Shown here: one piece after another, positions 34,101 to 42,165 of the stretch
Layout: each line of letters begins with the position of its first letter
Numbering within the stretch: the stretch's first letter is position 1
NCBI RefSeq assembly: GCF_040436345.1
Contig: NC_133223.1
Location: 21,229,613 to 21,293,612, forward strand
DNA from: Pagrus major
Lineage: Eukaryota > Chordata > Actinopteri > Spariformes > Sparidae
Direction of reading: 5' to 3'
Length of the DNA stretch: 64,000 nt
Position numbers and translations under genes: made by a program
The notes under the pieces: generated by a model
What the model saw: the letters and a program-made list of their open reading frames with translations, nothing else
What the model was told of the DNA's origin: nothing
The model's database searches: none

Positions 34101-36445
34101 GTAAGGTTTGTGAGGGTAGAGAGTATAATGAATGCAGCAAACTCGCTGCAGTCTGTAAGAGAACTGTGATGATTTGGGAGAGGATTTGTCTTCCCGAAAG
34201 ACACCTACTCCAAACAAAGCCACAGCTACTCAGGGGAGGCTCCAAAACGACAACATTAATGTCCTGCTGTGGCTGAGGCAGAGTCACGACCTCAGTCCGA
34301 ACGAGAATTTGTGGCCGGACTAGAAAATTGCGGCTCACTCGCCAGGCGCCATGAAACTTGACAGAGGTGAAGAAGAATGGGGACGCACGCCGTCATCGAG
34401 ATGACAAAGCCGATACAGACTATTTACACTTACACACATACACAAGGCTTTACTTTCTGCTAAAGCTGCCTCTGAAGGGGGTGAATACCTACAGTGTTTT
34501 GATAAATCTGTAGAAATTTGGTCCATTGTAAGTCAATGTCACAGCAAGCAAAAGATATCATTTAGACTTCTCGGCTAGAGAGATCCCCAATTTAGTCGAC
34601 TATCTGTAACCCCCTTCTAGTCTAACAGATTTTGAAATTGTTTAGATTTTGTTATTGCTACTGCAGGTTGCAGGATGTATGATATTTCATCACATAGGAA
34701 AAGTCAACAGTGATTACAAGGTGAAATCAGGGGAAAATAATGAACGTAATTATAGCATCTTGGCTATAGCCCTGATTTAGACTGGCAGCAACCAGCTAAA
34801 ACAACATCACCGTGCTCACACGACTGTGAGCTGCCAAAAAGAAGCTTCCAGGACTTGGTAATGGGAGCAGTTTTACACATAAATGTTATATAAGACATTG
34901 TGCTTGCTGCTGTCAAGCACATGTGCAAACACTTAAAGCCAGAAGCGAGACTTGTGGAGCAAAGTGCACAAGTTTAGAGAAATTAATGCGAGGCTTTACA
35001 CATACTGAGTGTATCAATATATGGTGACATAACAGGTAGAGTTGCCATCTACCATGTGTGATTTTCGGTTTATTTATTTATTTTTTAGCTATTAAGGCCC
35101 CTTAATTCGCCACAATCTAAAAATAAGGGCTTATCGTCGTTTTTCAAATTTCTCACTTGAAAGAGCATTGCAAATCCCAGTGAAATATGGTCTAAATGTG
35201 AACGTTTAATCGTCTTCAAATAGACTATTAAATTTTGACAGGCCAAATTTAGTCGTGTTTTTTTCTAGATGTCCGGTTTACGTGTAGATGGCTATTATAC
35301 ATCTTTTAAGGCATACTTGCTTGCTAGGCTGATAAAACAATGAAATTTAAAAAAGTGAATACTTCTTTCAGGCATTGTTTGTACACTGTCTTGTCAGAGA
35401 TTACCTTTTTTTATTTCTTGAAAGCTGTTAGCACTTTGAGAGGCTCGCTCACATGGGACATGATTATAAACTGTAGATTTAAGACGTCCCCATTGTTGGT
35501 TTCATCTTTTTTCCTCTTTCTTGTATACAGAACACAATGTCCATGGTAGAAAAAAATAATGAATCATATTTTAGGACACACATGTAAACGAGCAAAAGTG
35601 AAATCAAGCCAGTGTGACTACACAAGGAACTTTCTTACTAGAAACTCTTGAGAGATCCAGTTAACACCCCAAAACAGTTGAGTTCATTGATGCTGTGAAA
35701 AGAACAGTCTCCAGTGGCCTAATCACTGAGCCACTTAGCATTGCTGTTTAAAGCAGCAGAGTTTGGCTGGGGAACGCTGCTGATAAAAATGTCTCCTGGC
35801 TCTGCAGCAAAGAAGTAAATACAAAGCATCCACACAGACACTGGGTAATAGGAGAGCCTAGATTTAGTGGCGATGAAATTAGTCGGTGTTTAACTTCATC
35901 ATAAACAAAAGAGGAGACTTTAATCCTTCTGCCACTGTGCTCACAGGGAGGCTTTCTTCTGATGCTGGCGCGGACTGACATGTTTTAATGTAAGAGGATG
36001 ATGGATAACAGATCTCTTCAGGACCTGGCTTTTGATGCGCAAGAAAGTGTTGGAAATTCTCTCTAACGCTCAAATTTTTTTTTTCATTCTTTTGTAGCTC
36101 CCTCCACTCTTCGACGGCTGTTTCTTCTTCCTCCTCGGCTCCTTTAAGGCGCCCTCAAAAGACGAGCTCACCAAGCTGCTCCGGGAGGGCGGAGGTCAAT
36201 TCCTGAGCCGGCAGCCCAAGCCCGACAGCGATGTAACACAGACCCTCAGTGCAGCTGCCTACCACGCGCTGCCAGGCTCCGACCAGGCGCTTTGCACCCA
36301 GTACATCATCTTTGACCCCCAGAGCCCACACAAGCCGGCAGTAGTGAGGCGGGGCAAAGTGTGGTCCGCTCCCTCCACCTGGGTCATCAACTGCATCGCA
36401 GCGTTCTGCCTTCTCCCTGTGCCAGACCCTCAGGCATCGGTCTGA
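10012..36445 (+). CDS. bard1: BARD1, BRCA1-associated RING domain protein 1 (11 exons, complete)
   Basis: Eleven exons (10012-10103, 12075-12131, 12928-13076, 13682-14706, 15718-15798, 17552-17724, 25474-25600, 25720-25852, 28301-28393, 33478-33575, 36098-36445) join without frame breaks into 791 codons plus stop; human BARD1 has 777 residues. The RING finger uses C28, C31, C44, H46, C49, C52, C61 and C64, with spacing identical to the human protein. A disordered basic/SP-rich middle follows, with a conserved block ([12 protein letters not shown], about 113-134), then ankyrin repeats (about 428-545) and two BRCT domains (about 577-655 and 677-791). BARD1 pairs with BRCA1 as a nuclear ubiquitin ligase on H2A and reads unmethylated H4K20 during homologous recombination. 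An in-frame TAA at 9994-9996 and a good Kozak context (gaaATGG) fix the start. Oddities: S628 replaces the BRCT pocket lysine, and M578 replaces the proline of the HP1-binding motif. Confidence 0.96.
10525..10800 (-). mobile_element. LINE C-terminal remnant
   Basis: On the minus strand the translation reads [20 protein letters not shown], then [14 protein letters not shown]. This is the last part of ORF2 in fish L2/Rex-type non-LTR elements (usual pattern: HP...F..LPSGRRYR...R..NSF.P.A). There is no reverse transcriptase core, so it is a 5'-truncated dead copy. Confidence 0.7.
11340..11700. repeat. Dispersed repeat, copy 2
   Basis: It shares ctcaataatcatcagtaatg, tggatataataactaagtgg with 9760-9800. 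It ends in atcacaatattgcccagccc, an end I recognise from a common fish interspersed repeat. It is non-coding. Confidence 0.5.
12075..12131 (+). CDS. bard1: BARD1 exon 2 (RING core)
   Basis: A 57-nt exon with acceptor tttttccag and donor gtattg. It encodes [19 protein letters not shown], giving RING ligands C31, C44, H46 and C49. It is too short to stand out as an open frame. Confidence 0.93.
12132..13681. other. BARD1 introns 2 and 3
   Basis: Intron 2 (12132-12927) and intron 3 (13077-13681) flank exon 3. Both are AT-rich. I see no repeats with clear ends and no RNA genes. Confidence 0.6.
12928..13076 (+). CDS. bard1: BARD1 exon 3 (end of RING)
   Basis: Acceptor ttgctcag, donor gtaggt, ends in phase 1. 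It holds C52, C61 and C64 (GCVVC), then [18 protein letters not shown]. The INRQL segment contains the arginine that corresponds to human R99; the nearby human lysine K96 is Q here. The exon completes the helix that pairs with BRCA1. Confidence 0.94.
13682..14706 (+). CDS. bard1: BARD1 exon 4 (large central exon)
   Basis: A 1025-nt exon corresponding to the large central exon of mammalian BARD1. It starts after tcacattccag and ends at donor gtcaag. It begins with the conserved [12 protein letters not shown] block, then has an acidic/basic Ser-Pro-rich region with several NLS-like clusters ([22 protein letters not shown]). It ends with the first ankyrin helix ([16 protein letters not shown]). 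Other open frames at 13595-13954 and 14216-14659 are shadows. Confidence 0.95.
15718..15798 (+). CDS. bard1: BARD1 exon 5 (ankyrin repeat)
   Basis: An 81-nt exon of 27 codons, phase 0 at both ends, acceptor tcctgcag, donor gtaaga. It encodes [20 protein letters not shown], then NAGWTPL. D461, the match to human D458, lies here. Confidence 0.95.
16271..16585. repeat. Fold-back inverted repeat element
   Basis: The left arm (16271-16383: acacatgcgcagcatttagg, aaacacac, acaaccaaatacacaaa) is mirrored by the right arm (16511-16585: tttgtgtatttggttgtgtt, then tttcctaaatac and gcatgtgt). An inner perfect 12-bp pair, aaggcttggaca (16430-16441) and its complement (16493-16504), extends the stem. Typical of a fold-back MITE. 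Confidence 0.75.
16976..17200. repeat. Dispersed repeat family R1, partial copy
   Basis: The order cttacacagacataaaacaa, tcatttc, acaaaatattttaaattatt, then agctctgtagatgtattatt is shared with about 21305-21480. A perfect 37-bp tandem duplication (17006-17042 and 17043-17079) lies inside it. Confidence 0.65.
17552..17724 (+). CDS. bard1: BARD1 exon 6 (ankyrin repeats)
   Basis: A 173-nt exon, acceptor tttgttccag, donor gtaagt, ends in phase 2. It encodes [15 protein letters not shown], then [20 protein letters not shown] and KLLLQLGAS, two ankyrin repeats. E470 matches human E467, a histone H4K20-contacting residue. Confidence 0.95.
20970..21495. repeat. Dispersed repeat family R1, long copy
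   Basis: It parallels 27378-27870: actaaatgtggcatttcat, then gaatcatctgccccctcaag, then aaggcagtacagtatgatgg, gtgcatactgtaga, then ttggctcacgaacctt. Alignment by eye gives clear homology with scattered indels. It is non-coding and of unknown class. Confidence 0.7.
23035..23620 (-). mobile_element. LINE remnant with reverse transcriptase C-terminus
   Basis: A 152-codon minus-strand frame at 23151-23609 reads [20 protein letters not shown], then [20 protein letters not shown] and [20 protein letters not shown]. This is the end of ORF2 (after the reverse transcriptase core) of a fish non-LTR element. The 3' tail on the minus strand (caaattgccctgtggggaaa, ttaaagttttact) looks like a LINE 3' end. 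The 5' part is missing, as usual for truncated insertions. Confidence 0.82.
25474..25600 (+). CDS. bard1: BARD1 exon 7 (last ankyrin repeat and linker)
   Basis: A 127-nt exon after a 7.7 kb intron, acceptor cttcttcacag, donor gtacgt. It encodes [20 protein letters not shown], then a Ser-rich linker. [10 protein letters not shown] aligns with the human NIFGLRPVDY. Confidence 0.93.
25720..25852 (+). CDS. bard1: BARD1 exon 8 (BRCT1 start)
   Basis: A 133-nt exon, acceptor ctctgttag, donor gtatgt, ends in phase 1. It encodes [20 protein letters not shown], then [17 protein letters not shown]584 aligns with human S575 of the phosphopeptide pocket. The proline of the human PxVxL motif is M578 here. 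Confidence 0.93.
25853..28300. other. BARD1 intron 8
   Basis: A 2.4 kb intron. It contains R1 copy three (27378-27870). I see no other feature in 25853-27370 or 27880-28290; the open frames there lack domains. Confidence 0.6.
27378..27870. repeat. Dispersed repeat family R1, third copy
   Basis: Matches 20970-21495 in order and orientation: actaaatgtggtatttcat, aatcatctgctccctcaag, gggcagtacagtatgctgcg, tgcatactgtagaa, ttggctcacaaacctt, then tataagctctttaaatat. Divergence by eye is considerable, so it is old. Confidence 0.7.
28301..28393 (+). CDS. bard1: BARD1 exon 9 (BRCT1)
   Basis: A 93-nt exon, acceptor cttcctccag, donor gtgagt. It encodes [20 protein letters not shown], then [14 protein letters not shown] is the hallmark of BRCT helix 3. 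The position of human K619 is S628. Confidence 0.94.
28805..29005 (+). repeat. Dispersed repeat family R2
   Basis: Contains ttgggaaatgtgcttagttt, gataccactctcatgtctg and caggttagcttagcttagca, a trio I recognise from a very abundant teleost repeat. Related copies are at about 53010-53190 (+) and 54350-54640 (-). Confidence 0.65.
32040..32175 (-). mobile_element. Candidate tRNA-derived SINE
   Basis: On the minus strand ggtggcacagaaagc, near 32145-32161, resembles a Pol III A box. GGTTCAATCCC (32108-32118) is a good B box. A box-to-box distance of about 30-40 bases fits a tRNA-like head. No cloverleaf can be drawn with confidence, so it is not a functional tRNA gene. Confidence 0.45.
32220..32560. 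promoter_or_regulatory. Candidate conserved enhancer block
   Basis: Unlike its surroundings this block has balanced composition and dense factor-like motifs: gtaattag, atatgctaatga (octamer-like), gagtcatcag (AP-1/MAF-like), cgattaa, tgacagctgtaattaaggcg and gtaattac. Such packing is common in vertebrate developmental enhancers. Conservation cannot be tested here. Confidence 0.3.
33478..33575 (+). CDS. bard1: BARD1 exon 10 (BRCT1-BRCT2 linker)
   Basis: A 98-nt exon, acceptor ttgatgccag after a CT-rich tract, donor gtaaat. It completes the conserved W, then reads [20 protein letters not shown] and [12 protein letters not shown]. This matches the human EWVKACL...GPRRSRLNREQL pattern. Confidence 0.94.
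33576..36097. other. BARD1 intron 10
   Basis: A 2.5 kb intron with a decayed Tc1-like transposon at 33865-34495. In 34500-36080 I see nothing I can name. Confidence 0.65.
33865..34495 (+). mobile_element. Decayed Tc1/mariner-like transposon
   Basis: Ends are inverted: gtattcaccccctttgc at 33869-33885 and gaagggggtgaatacctaca at the right. Inside, 34263-34350 translates as [17 protein letters not shown], stop, KIAAHS. This matches the Tc1 DDE-domain pattern around the third catalytic acidic residue (PDLNPIE.LW). The in-frame stop and length of about 630 bases show a dead, internally deleted copy. Confidence 0.8.
36098..36445 (+). CDS. bard1: BARD1 exon 11 (BRCT2 and stop)
   Basis: A 348-nt terminal exon, acceptor cttttgtag, TGA at 36443-36445. 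It encodes [16 protein letters not shown], then [28 protein letters not shown] and [25 protein letters not shown] and CTQYII are strongly BARD1-specific. A 141-codon open frame on the other strand is a shadow. Confidence 0.96.
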   Translation, partial: LPPLFDGCFFFLLGSFKAPSKDELTKLLREGGGQFLSRQPKPDSDVTQTLSAAAYHALPGSDQALCTQYIIFDPQSPHKPAVVRRGKVWSAPSTWVINCIAAFCLLPVPDPQASV

Positions 36446-36571
36446 ACAATTTTTCATACATTTTATAATCATTTTGCACTGAGACATCACTTTTACATAA
36501 GCATGGTCATTATGTGTTCTTTGTGTTTTTGATAATGCAGTGATGAAATAGTCACAAATCACATTTATGGT

Positions 36572-36577
36572 AATAAA
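36572..36577 (+). terminator. Candidate poly(A) signal of BARD1
   Basis: AATAAA lies 127 bases after the BARD1 stop in AT-rich sequence, with TG-rich sequence soon after. It implies a short 3' UTR. Confidence 0.65.
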
Positions 36578-36694
36578 CAATTATGTGTTTCCTCCAATCA
36601 AATAATAAATTGGTTATCAGCACAATTTGTTGTTTCTGTATTTTTTGGGCTAAGAGTGTGATGATGTCTCCTGCATATGCTGCACAGTATAAAC

Positions 36695-37699
36695 CAGTGT
36701 TTCCCAACCAACGCCCTTCAAGAGCTACAAGAAAAACCCGGGGGGTTGGGACAGAAAGGGGGCATCTCTTTAAACGTGGCTATTTTGTAAGAAAAACAAC
36801 ATTATTTTACCTGCTTAACTTGCCAGTAAGCTTCTTCAGAAGTGCCTCCCACATCTTTCTGACATTAAGCTGAGGGGCTGAGCTGTCTGGCCAGACCTTG
36901 TTCACACTGTGGCCATTTTCCTCTAACATCACGCTCAGGGTGGGAAACTTGAATGCTGGGATAGTGTAATGCTGCTGTGTTCCAGGTTGCAAGTTGTATA
37001 AAAGAAAGTCATCCGACCAATTATTGTCATTTTACATCTTCCCGATTGATCAGCAACTGAAAAGATGATGGATAGTGAAAATATGGAGGCATGATCAGCC
37101 ATATTTCAAGGCAAAACAACATATTTGATAACTTGTTACTCGACATTAGCATTCCACTACTAGCTGACATTACCGTTTGAGTACATCCTGGGTGTTTCAC
37201 CAGATTTAAACAAATGTCTGAGATTTGTCATGAAAATTCTAAATTAATTCACGCCTTTCTTAATCGTATCGCATCAAAACAATATTGTATCAAGAAAATG
37301 GTCGCCCAGTGAATATGGTCTATTTGTGTATCTTTCCCAAACTGACAATCCGACACCCACTCCGTGCTGTGATTGGCCAGATGTGTGGGGGCGAGAAAAG
37401 ACTGAAGCTACTTGGTTTTAACCATTTCTTTCACTCTTGTTATGAACAACCAATTGACACAGTCTTCTGTGAGAGGCTGTCTGAAACTGCACCATTATCC
37501 CATTAGCAAAATAATACGTCTCCTCCCTCCCTATAACAGCCAGCATTTTACTCCACTGTCTAGTGTGGCCATTACTGTAAACACTTCTGATTTCACAGTC
37601 TAGTTCTGTTTAAACATAACCCAACCCTTATGCATACATATACAGCTTGTAACAAGGGCCCCCCCTAGTAAAAGAGGTCAAAAAGATTGAGAACCGTTG
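36695..37699. mobile_element. hAT-like non-autonomous element
   Basis: The left end is cagtgtttcccaacc and the right end is gattgagaaccgttg, approximating the inverted hAT termini CAGTGGTTCCCAACC and its complement. No transposase frame is left. An 8-bp target duplication is not clear, so ends are approximate. Confidence 0.6.
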
Positions 37700-38336
37700 G
37701 TGTTATCCAACATGAAAGTAATTAAAAAACCTAGTTTATGGTTTCTTAAAATCTCATGCTATTGACACATGGTGGAGATGGAGGTTAAAGAACATCACTC
37801 ATCCATTTTCAGCTTCTTTTCTGGGTTCCAGTAAGTCAGACCAGACACCTCTCATCCTTGAGATCCATCTGAGCCTAGCCACACTCTGAAGGACACTGCT
37901 GTTAGATGGTTATTCTGATTCTTTAAACCATTACCCAAAGCTCTTGACCATAGGTGAAGGTCGTAAAGTGGATCCACTGACACGTTGCTCCCTCTTCACC
38001 ACAACACTCCAGTACAATGCCTTCGCTCTTCGCCAGCTTCTCTCTCTTGATTGACACATTTATGCAATTTCATCAGCTGCACACATCTCTCGTTCATCTG
38101 CCGTTTTTGTTTGAGTGGTTTTAGAGTGGAATTGCATTCCATAATCTGCATAGTTTTACCAGGAAGGAGATAATTATCTAATTATCTAATTGAAAATGCC
38201 TGTTGGATATAAATGGAGAGAGTGGGTCCCGGAAAATGATCGATGAAGATTCAATATAAAGTGTAGAATAGGAAAAACAAAGCAATTAATTGTTCCATCA
38301 CGCCGCTGGCACTTACTGTGTCCACATTGTGGGTGC

Positions 38337-38338
<2 letters not shown>

Positions 38339-38419
<81 letters not shown>
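38339..38419. repeat. (GT)n microsatellite
   Basis: About 40 uninterrupted GT units preceded by gtgcgc. Open frames of pure Cys-Val or His-Thr in this stretch are artefacts. Confidence 0.97.
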
Positions 38420-38420
<1 letters not shown>

Positions 38421-39065
38421 ATTCCCCACCACCATTGCTGGGCCAAAGGTGTGTGTGTTTTAAGAGGTCTTCTGCTGGCCATCTCCCAAGACGCCATTTT
38501 CAATGGGATTAGTCAGGGATGCACCTAATTGCTATTGATTGCCATGTGCTGCATAAAATTGCTTCCCCTTTTCTTGTCCACGCTGGGAGGTGGGAGAAGG
38601 CAATTAGTAGTGTGGACGAGATAGAAGCCCAGGCCGAGTTGTAATGAAGTAGAATGGAGAGAATGAACCGGTGAGTAATGCCCTTGAACTGACTGAGCAT
38701 TACAAAACCATTAAGCACTGGTATCTTCTTGTGTCCTCTCTCACACAGCCTAAAGTGAGGAAAATACTGTACATGTATTTTTGATTCTATTTTTTATATT
38801 CTGTTACCAGGAGTTTTGCTGTGTCCTGAGTCAGCTGTTAAGTTTCACACCGTGTATTGTTTGTTGTTTCTTGCACGGTTGTAGAAAATAAAAAATGTGG
38901 CTAAATTCAAGGAGGATTTGTCCTGCAGCCTCCCCCGGGCTTCAATTGAATTTCAGCACACACGCTGCACCCGGCATACATTCAGCTGCCAGGAACAGCT
39001 GTGCTTTCCGCAGTAAGGAATTTCACATTTTTCAGCAGTTCTCAATGGTGCATTTTCATTCCATC

Positions 39066-40002
39066 TTAAAGGGACAGTTCACCCCAAAATCAACAATACA
39101 TATTTTTCCTCTTACATGCAGTGCTGTTTATCCATCTAGATTGTTTTGGTGTAAGTTGCCGAGTTAAGGAGATATCAGCCGTAGCGATGTCTGCCTTCTT
39201 TTGAACGTTATGGAAAAATTACATGTGAAAAACAGCAATGTCTCTTTCCAAAGATTATGACCTGGTTACTCAAGATAATCCACAGACCTTGTTGTGAGCT
39301 GTTTCATGTAGGAACTATTTTCTTTCTAATGAACTAGACCCGTCAACTGCGTCACAGAAGGAAACTAGCATCTGATCATGGACAAGAAGCTGGCTAATGT
39401 TACAGCTCAGAAGAGGAGGACACCATTTATGTTTATATCCCGCGCTGTCACGAGCATGAGCCTCTCGTCCATAAGGATCGTGGGTCGGCAACCTGCCGCT
39501 CTGGAGCCTTGTGGCATCAACGGTTTTGACATTATCACTGATGTAGGCCTAAAGTGACTGTGGCCTTCTTTGATTAAAAAATACGTAGCCCACACACAGA
39601 ACAGTATCTGTTCTAGCGAAAGCATAATTAGCCCAGTGCAGAGTAGCCACATGTGGAAATAATAATGTATGCTCATTGAGGCCTATTAGTAATCTTGATA
39701 GGCTAATGTAGACTTTTAAGTTGGTGTCATCTTTATTTTAAGGCTCCAGACCATGAAATGACTCTTTTGATAGTAAAGGTAGTTTACCCTTCCTCTAGAT
39801 GCACGCTTCCTTCTGTGCTGTGATACGGTAGAATGAAAACAGTTCCCACATGAAACTGCCCTTGATGATCCATAAACCTTGATAGAATCTACCGATAATA
39901 TCTCCAAAACAAATGACACCAAAGCAATGTAGATGGATTAAAAGCCACACAGATAAGAGGAAAGTGATATATTTTTGATTTTGGGCTGAACCGTCCCTTT
40001 AA
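39066..40002. mobile_element. TTAA-flanked MITE with nested insertion
   Basis: The left end ttaaagggacagttcacccc and the right end ttgggctgaaccgtcccttt followed by aa are inverted copies with TTAA at both edges. Near both ends gattgttttggtgtaa... and ...gacaccaaagcaatg are inverted too. The middle (about 39470-39715) carries unrelated sequence including gggtcggcaacctgccgctc, so a second element probably sits inside. No transposase is present. Confidence 0.8.
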
Positions 40003-40846
40003 GAGATCTTGTGTCATGAAACGTCAACATTACGAGTAAACAAAACAAAACAAAAAAAAGAAATCCACACTCACTTTTTGCCGAATAACACTTCTTTTCA
40101 AGTCTATTTAACAAAATAGGTTTTGTCTCGATGAATGATACACATTTTCTTATTTCTTATGTCTTTTTTCTTTTTTTTTTTTTTTACTCCACCTCAGATT
40201 TCAGAATACACATTATACGTTTGAAGATATTTACATATGAACAACATGGGGAACACCAAGGGCTGTTTTAACTTTTTGAAATTTGGACCCTTTGTTTCTT
40301 GTACAGCTTAGGGTGATCCTGTGCGAGCATGTGGTCATATACAATCAAAGATGCTCTTCCTTTTAAGCATGAATTTCAAATTTGTCATAGAAGTGATCCC
40401 ACGTTTGAGTCCGTCATGAACAGCTCTTGGTGCCCCGAAAACTAATACAATTGATTGTATAATAACAGTGTTTCTCTCTTCGTATCCCAGATAGTACTCT
40501 GTGTAGGTTTTCAGGCACACTTCATGTAACAGTTTTGTTGCTGAAAAAAACATAAGGGACAAAAAAAATCAAATAAAACAATCTTCCATAGTTTCCAGCT
40601 ACAGTAAGTCGGTGTCTCATGGAAAGGGCGAATGGTATACCTTTACAAAAATGCCCATGTACAAGCCTGAAGTGTGGATGATGGGAGGACAGATGGGGTT
40701 GTTTGAATAGACATTCTCAAACAGACATAAAGACTCGAGTGTCTTCGCAGAAAATGAACAAAGACAGACTGATCTGATCTGTCCTTGAAACTGTGCAGCT
40801 TCACGTATTTGCAAGGAGAAATGTTTGTTTGCCCAGGCAGGTACTC

Positions 40847-40848
<2 letters not shown>

Positions 40849-40877
<29 letters not shown>
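40849..40877. repeat. (TC)n microsatellite
   Basis: About 14 TC units. The Glu-Arg repeats in minus-strand frames here are artefacts. Confidence 0.95.
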
Positions 40878-41650
40878 GAGCCGCACCGTTTCCATTGTGG
40901 CATTAAATGCAGCCTATTCTTTCAAATGACACACATGGGAATAGACTGCATGTGAATCCACGTGTGCCAAAACTCATCCTGTTCAGCTAAAAGGTAGTGT
41001 TCGTGAAATCGGTTTAAGAAGTCAACCTACTTACAGTGCAGAGCAACGTATGCACCGGTACAGTCCTGCTGCATGCCTGCATCTCATTTGCTGCGGTGCT
41101 TTAACTGTACTACCTGCACTGAATATATGATTTGCTTATTTGATTTCGTATCTCATTCGCAACTCAGGTTTTATTAACTTGATCTGGATGTTCGGGCTTT
41201 CTGTCGACAACCGCTCCACTCTCCGCGCTCTTATCTTTACACCTAGTTAATGATGGCAGCCACGGAGCCCCAGTTTAGTTTAGCTTGGTTTTAGTTCAGT
41301 TTTTTAAATGCAATGCACCTCAGAAGCATGGAAGGAAACAATATAACAAAACACTGAAATAAGTTGCAATGTGACTACGTTTAGATGCACACCAGCGTTC
41401 CACCATCATTCCAAATAGGACAATATTCATAATTTGATACGGGTCATGCAAACAGCATATTCCTTTTGGCCATTTCAAATTAGACCTTTCTTCGAATGTA
41501 GCATTTTCCGACGTGGGATGTGTCGATATTATTCTGGTTGTGGGAGCACGTTTTGGACATGTAAACAGTCCCAGTGTGTTTATGGTCAGCTGCGTGTTGC
41601 CTAGCCAACAGTTTGCAAGGCTGGTCGAGATAAAATGCTGGCAGTTCACA

Positions 41651-41906
41651 TTTCTGCAAACCAAAGATTCATTCACATCTCATAAGCCAACGTACCATCT
41701 TGACACCACTGGATATTTTGAAAGGGGCTCTATGTAACATTTTGTCGCAATTTACACGTAATAATCGCTTTTTTATTGGCCGTACATGAGCGGATTGTAA
41801 CATTTTAAAAGATTTATTTAAGTTGTTTAATGCTGCTGGACTGTGGATTTCTTTGTGAAGGAAGAAATGTAAAGTTTCAACACATCCGTGGTTTGCAGGA
41901 ACGTAC
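41651..41906. mobile_element. TIR element, family R3, short copy
   Basis: tttctgcaaacca at 41651-41663 is inverted as ggtttgcaggaacgtac at 41890-41906. Related ends bound the element at 60451-60842, and one end is seen at 50409-50424. It is non-coding. Confidence 0.6.
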
Positions 41907-41949
41907 AACGAACAACCGACATTTCTGGCGAGAAGAAACATATCTACTT

Positions 41950-42165
41950 TTAAAGGAGACCTATTATGCTTTTTCATTTTTTCCCTTTACTTCAGTGTTT
42001 TATACGTTTTATGTTCCTGTGCATGTAAAAGATCTTGAAAATTAAAAAGGTCAAATCCACACTAACAGAAGCGTTTTTTTGAGCATTAAAGCATGTAAAC
42101 CTACTCTAGTAGTGACCCTAAATAAAAGTATGAACCTGAAAATGAGCATTATATGTCTCCTTTAA
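41950..42165. mobile_element. TTAA-flanked MITE (216 bp)
   Basis: The left end ttaaaggagacctattatgc and the right end gcattatatgtctcctttaa are near-perfect inverted repeats, with TTAA at both edges. The interior is non-coding. A partial second end (tttaaaggagacatagg) lies only about 20 bases to the right at 42182-42198. Confidence 0.88.

Noticed and set aside
36155..36580. 141-codon minus-strand open frame
   Set aside because: It is antisense to BARD1 exon 11, whose plus-strand BRCT translation is clear. It has no domain of its own.
38186..38528. Frames with long His-Thr or Cys-Val runs
   Set aside because: They are pure translations of the (GT)n microsatellite.
40617..40903. Frames with Glu-Arg repeats
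   Set aside because: They are translations of the (TC)n tract.
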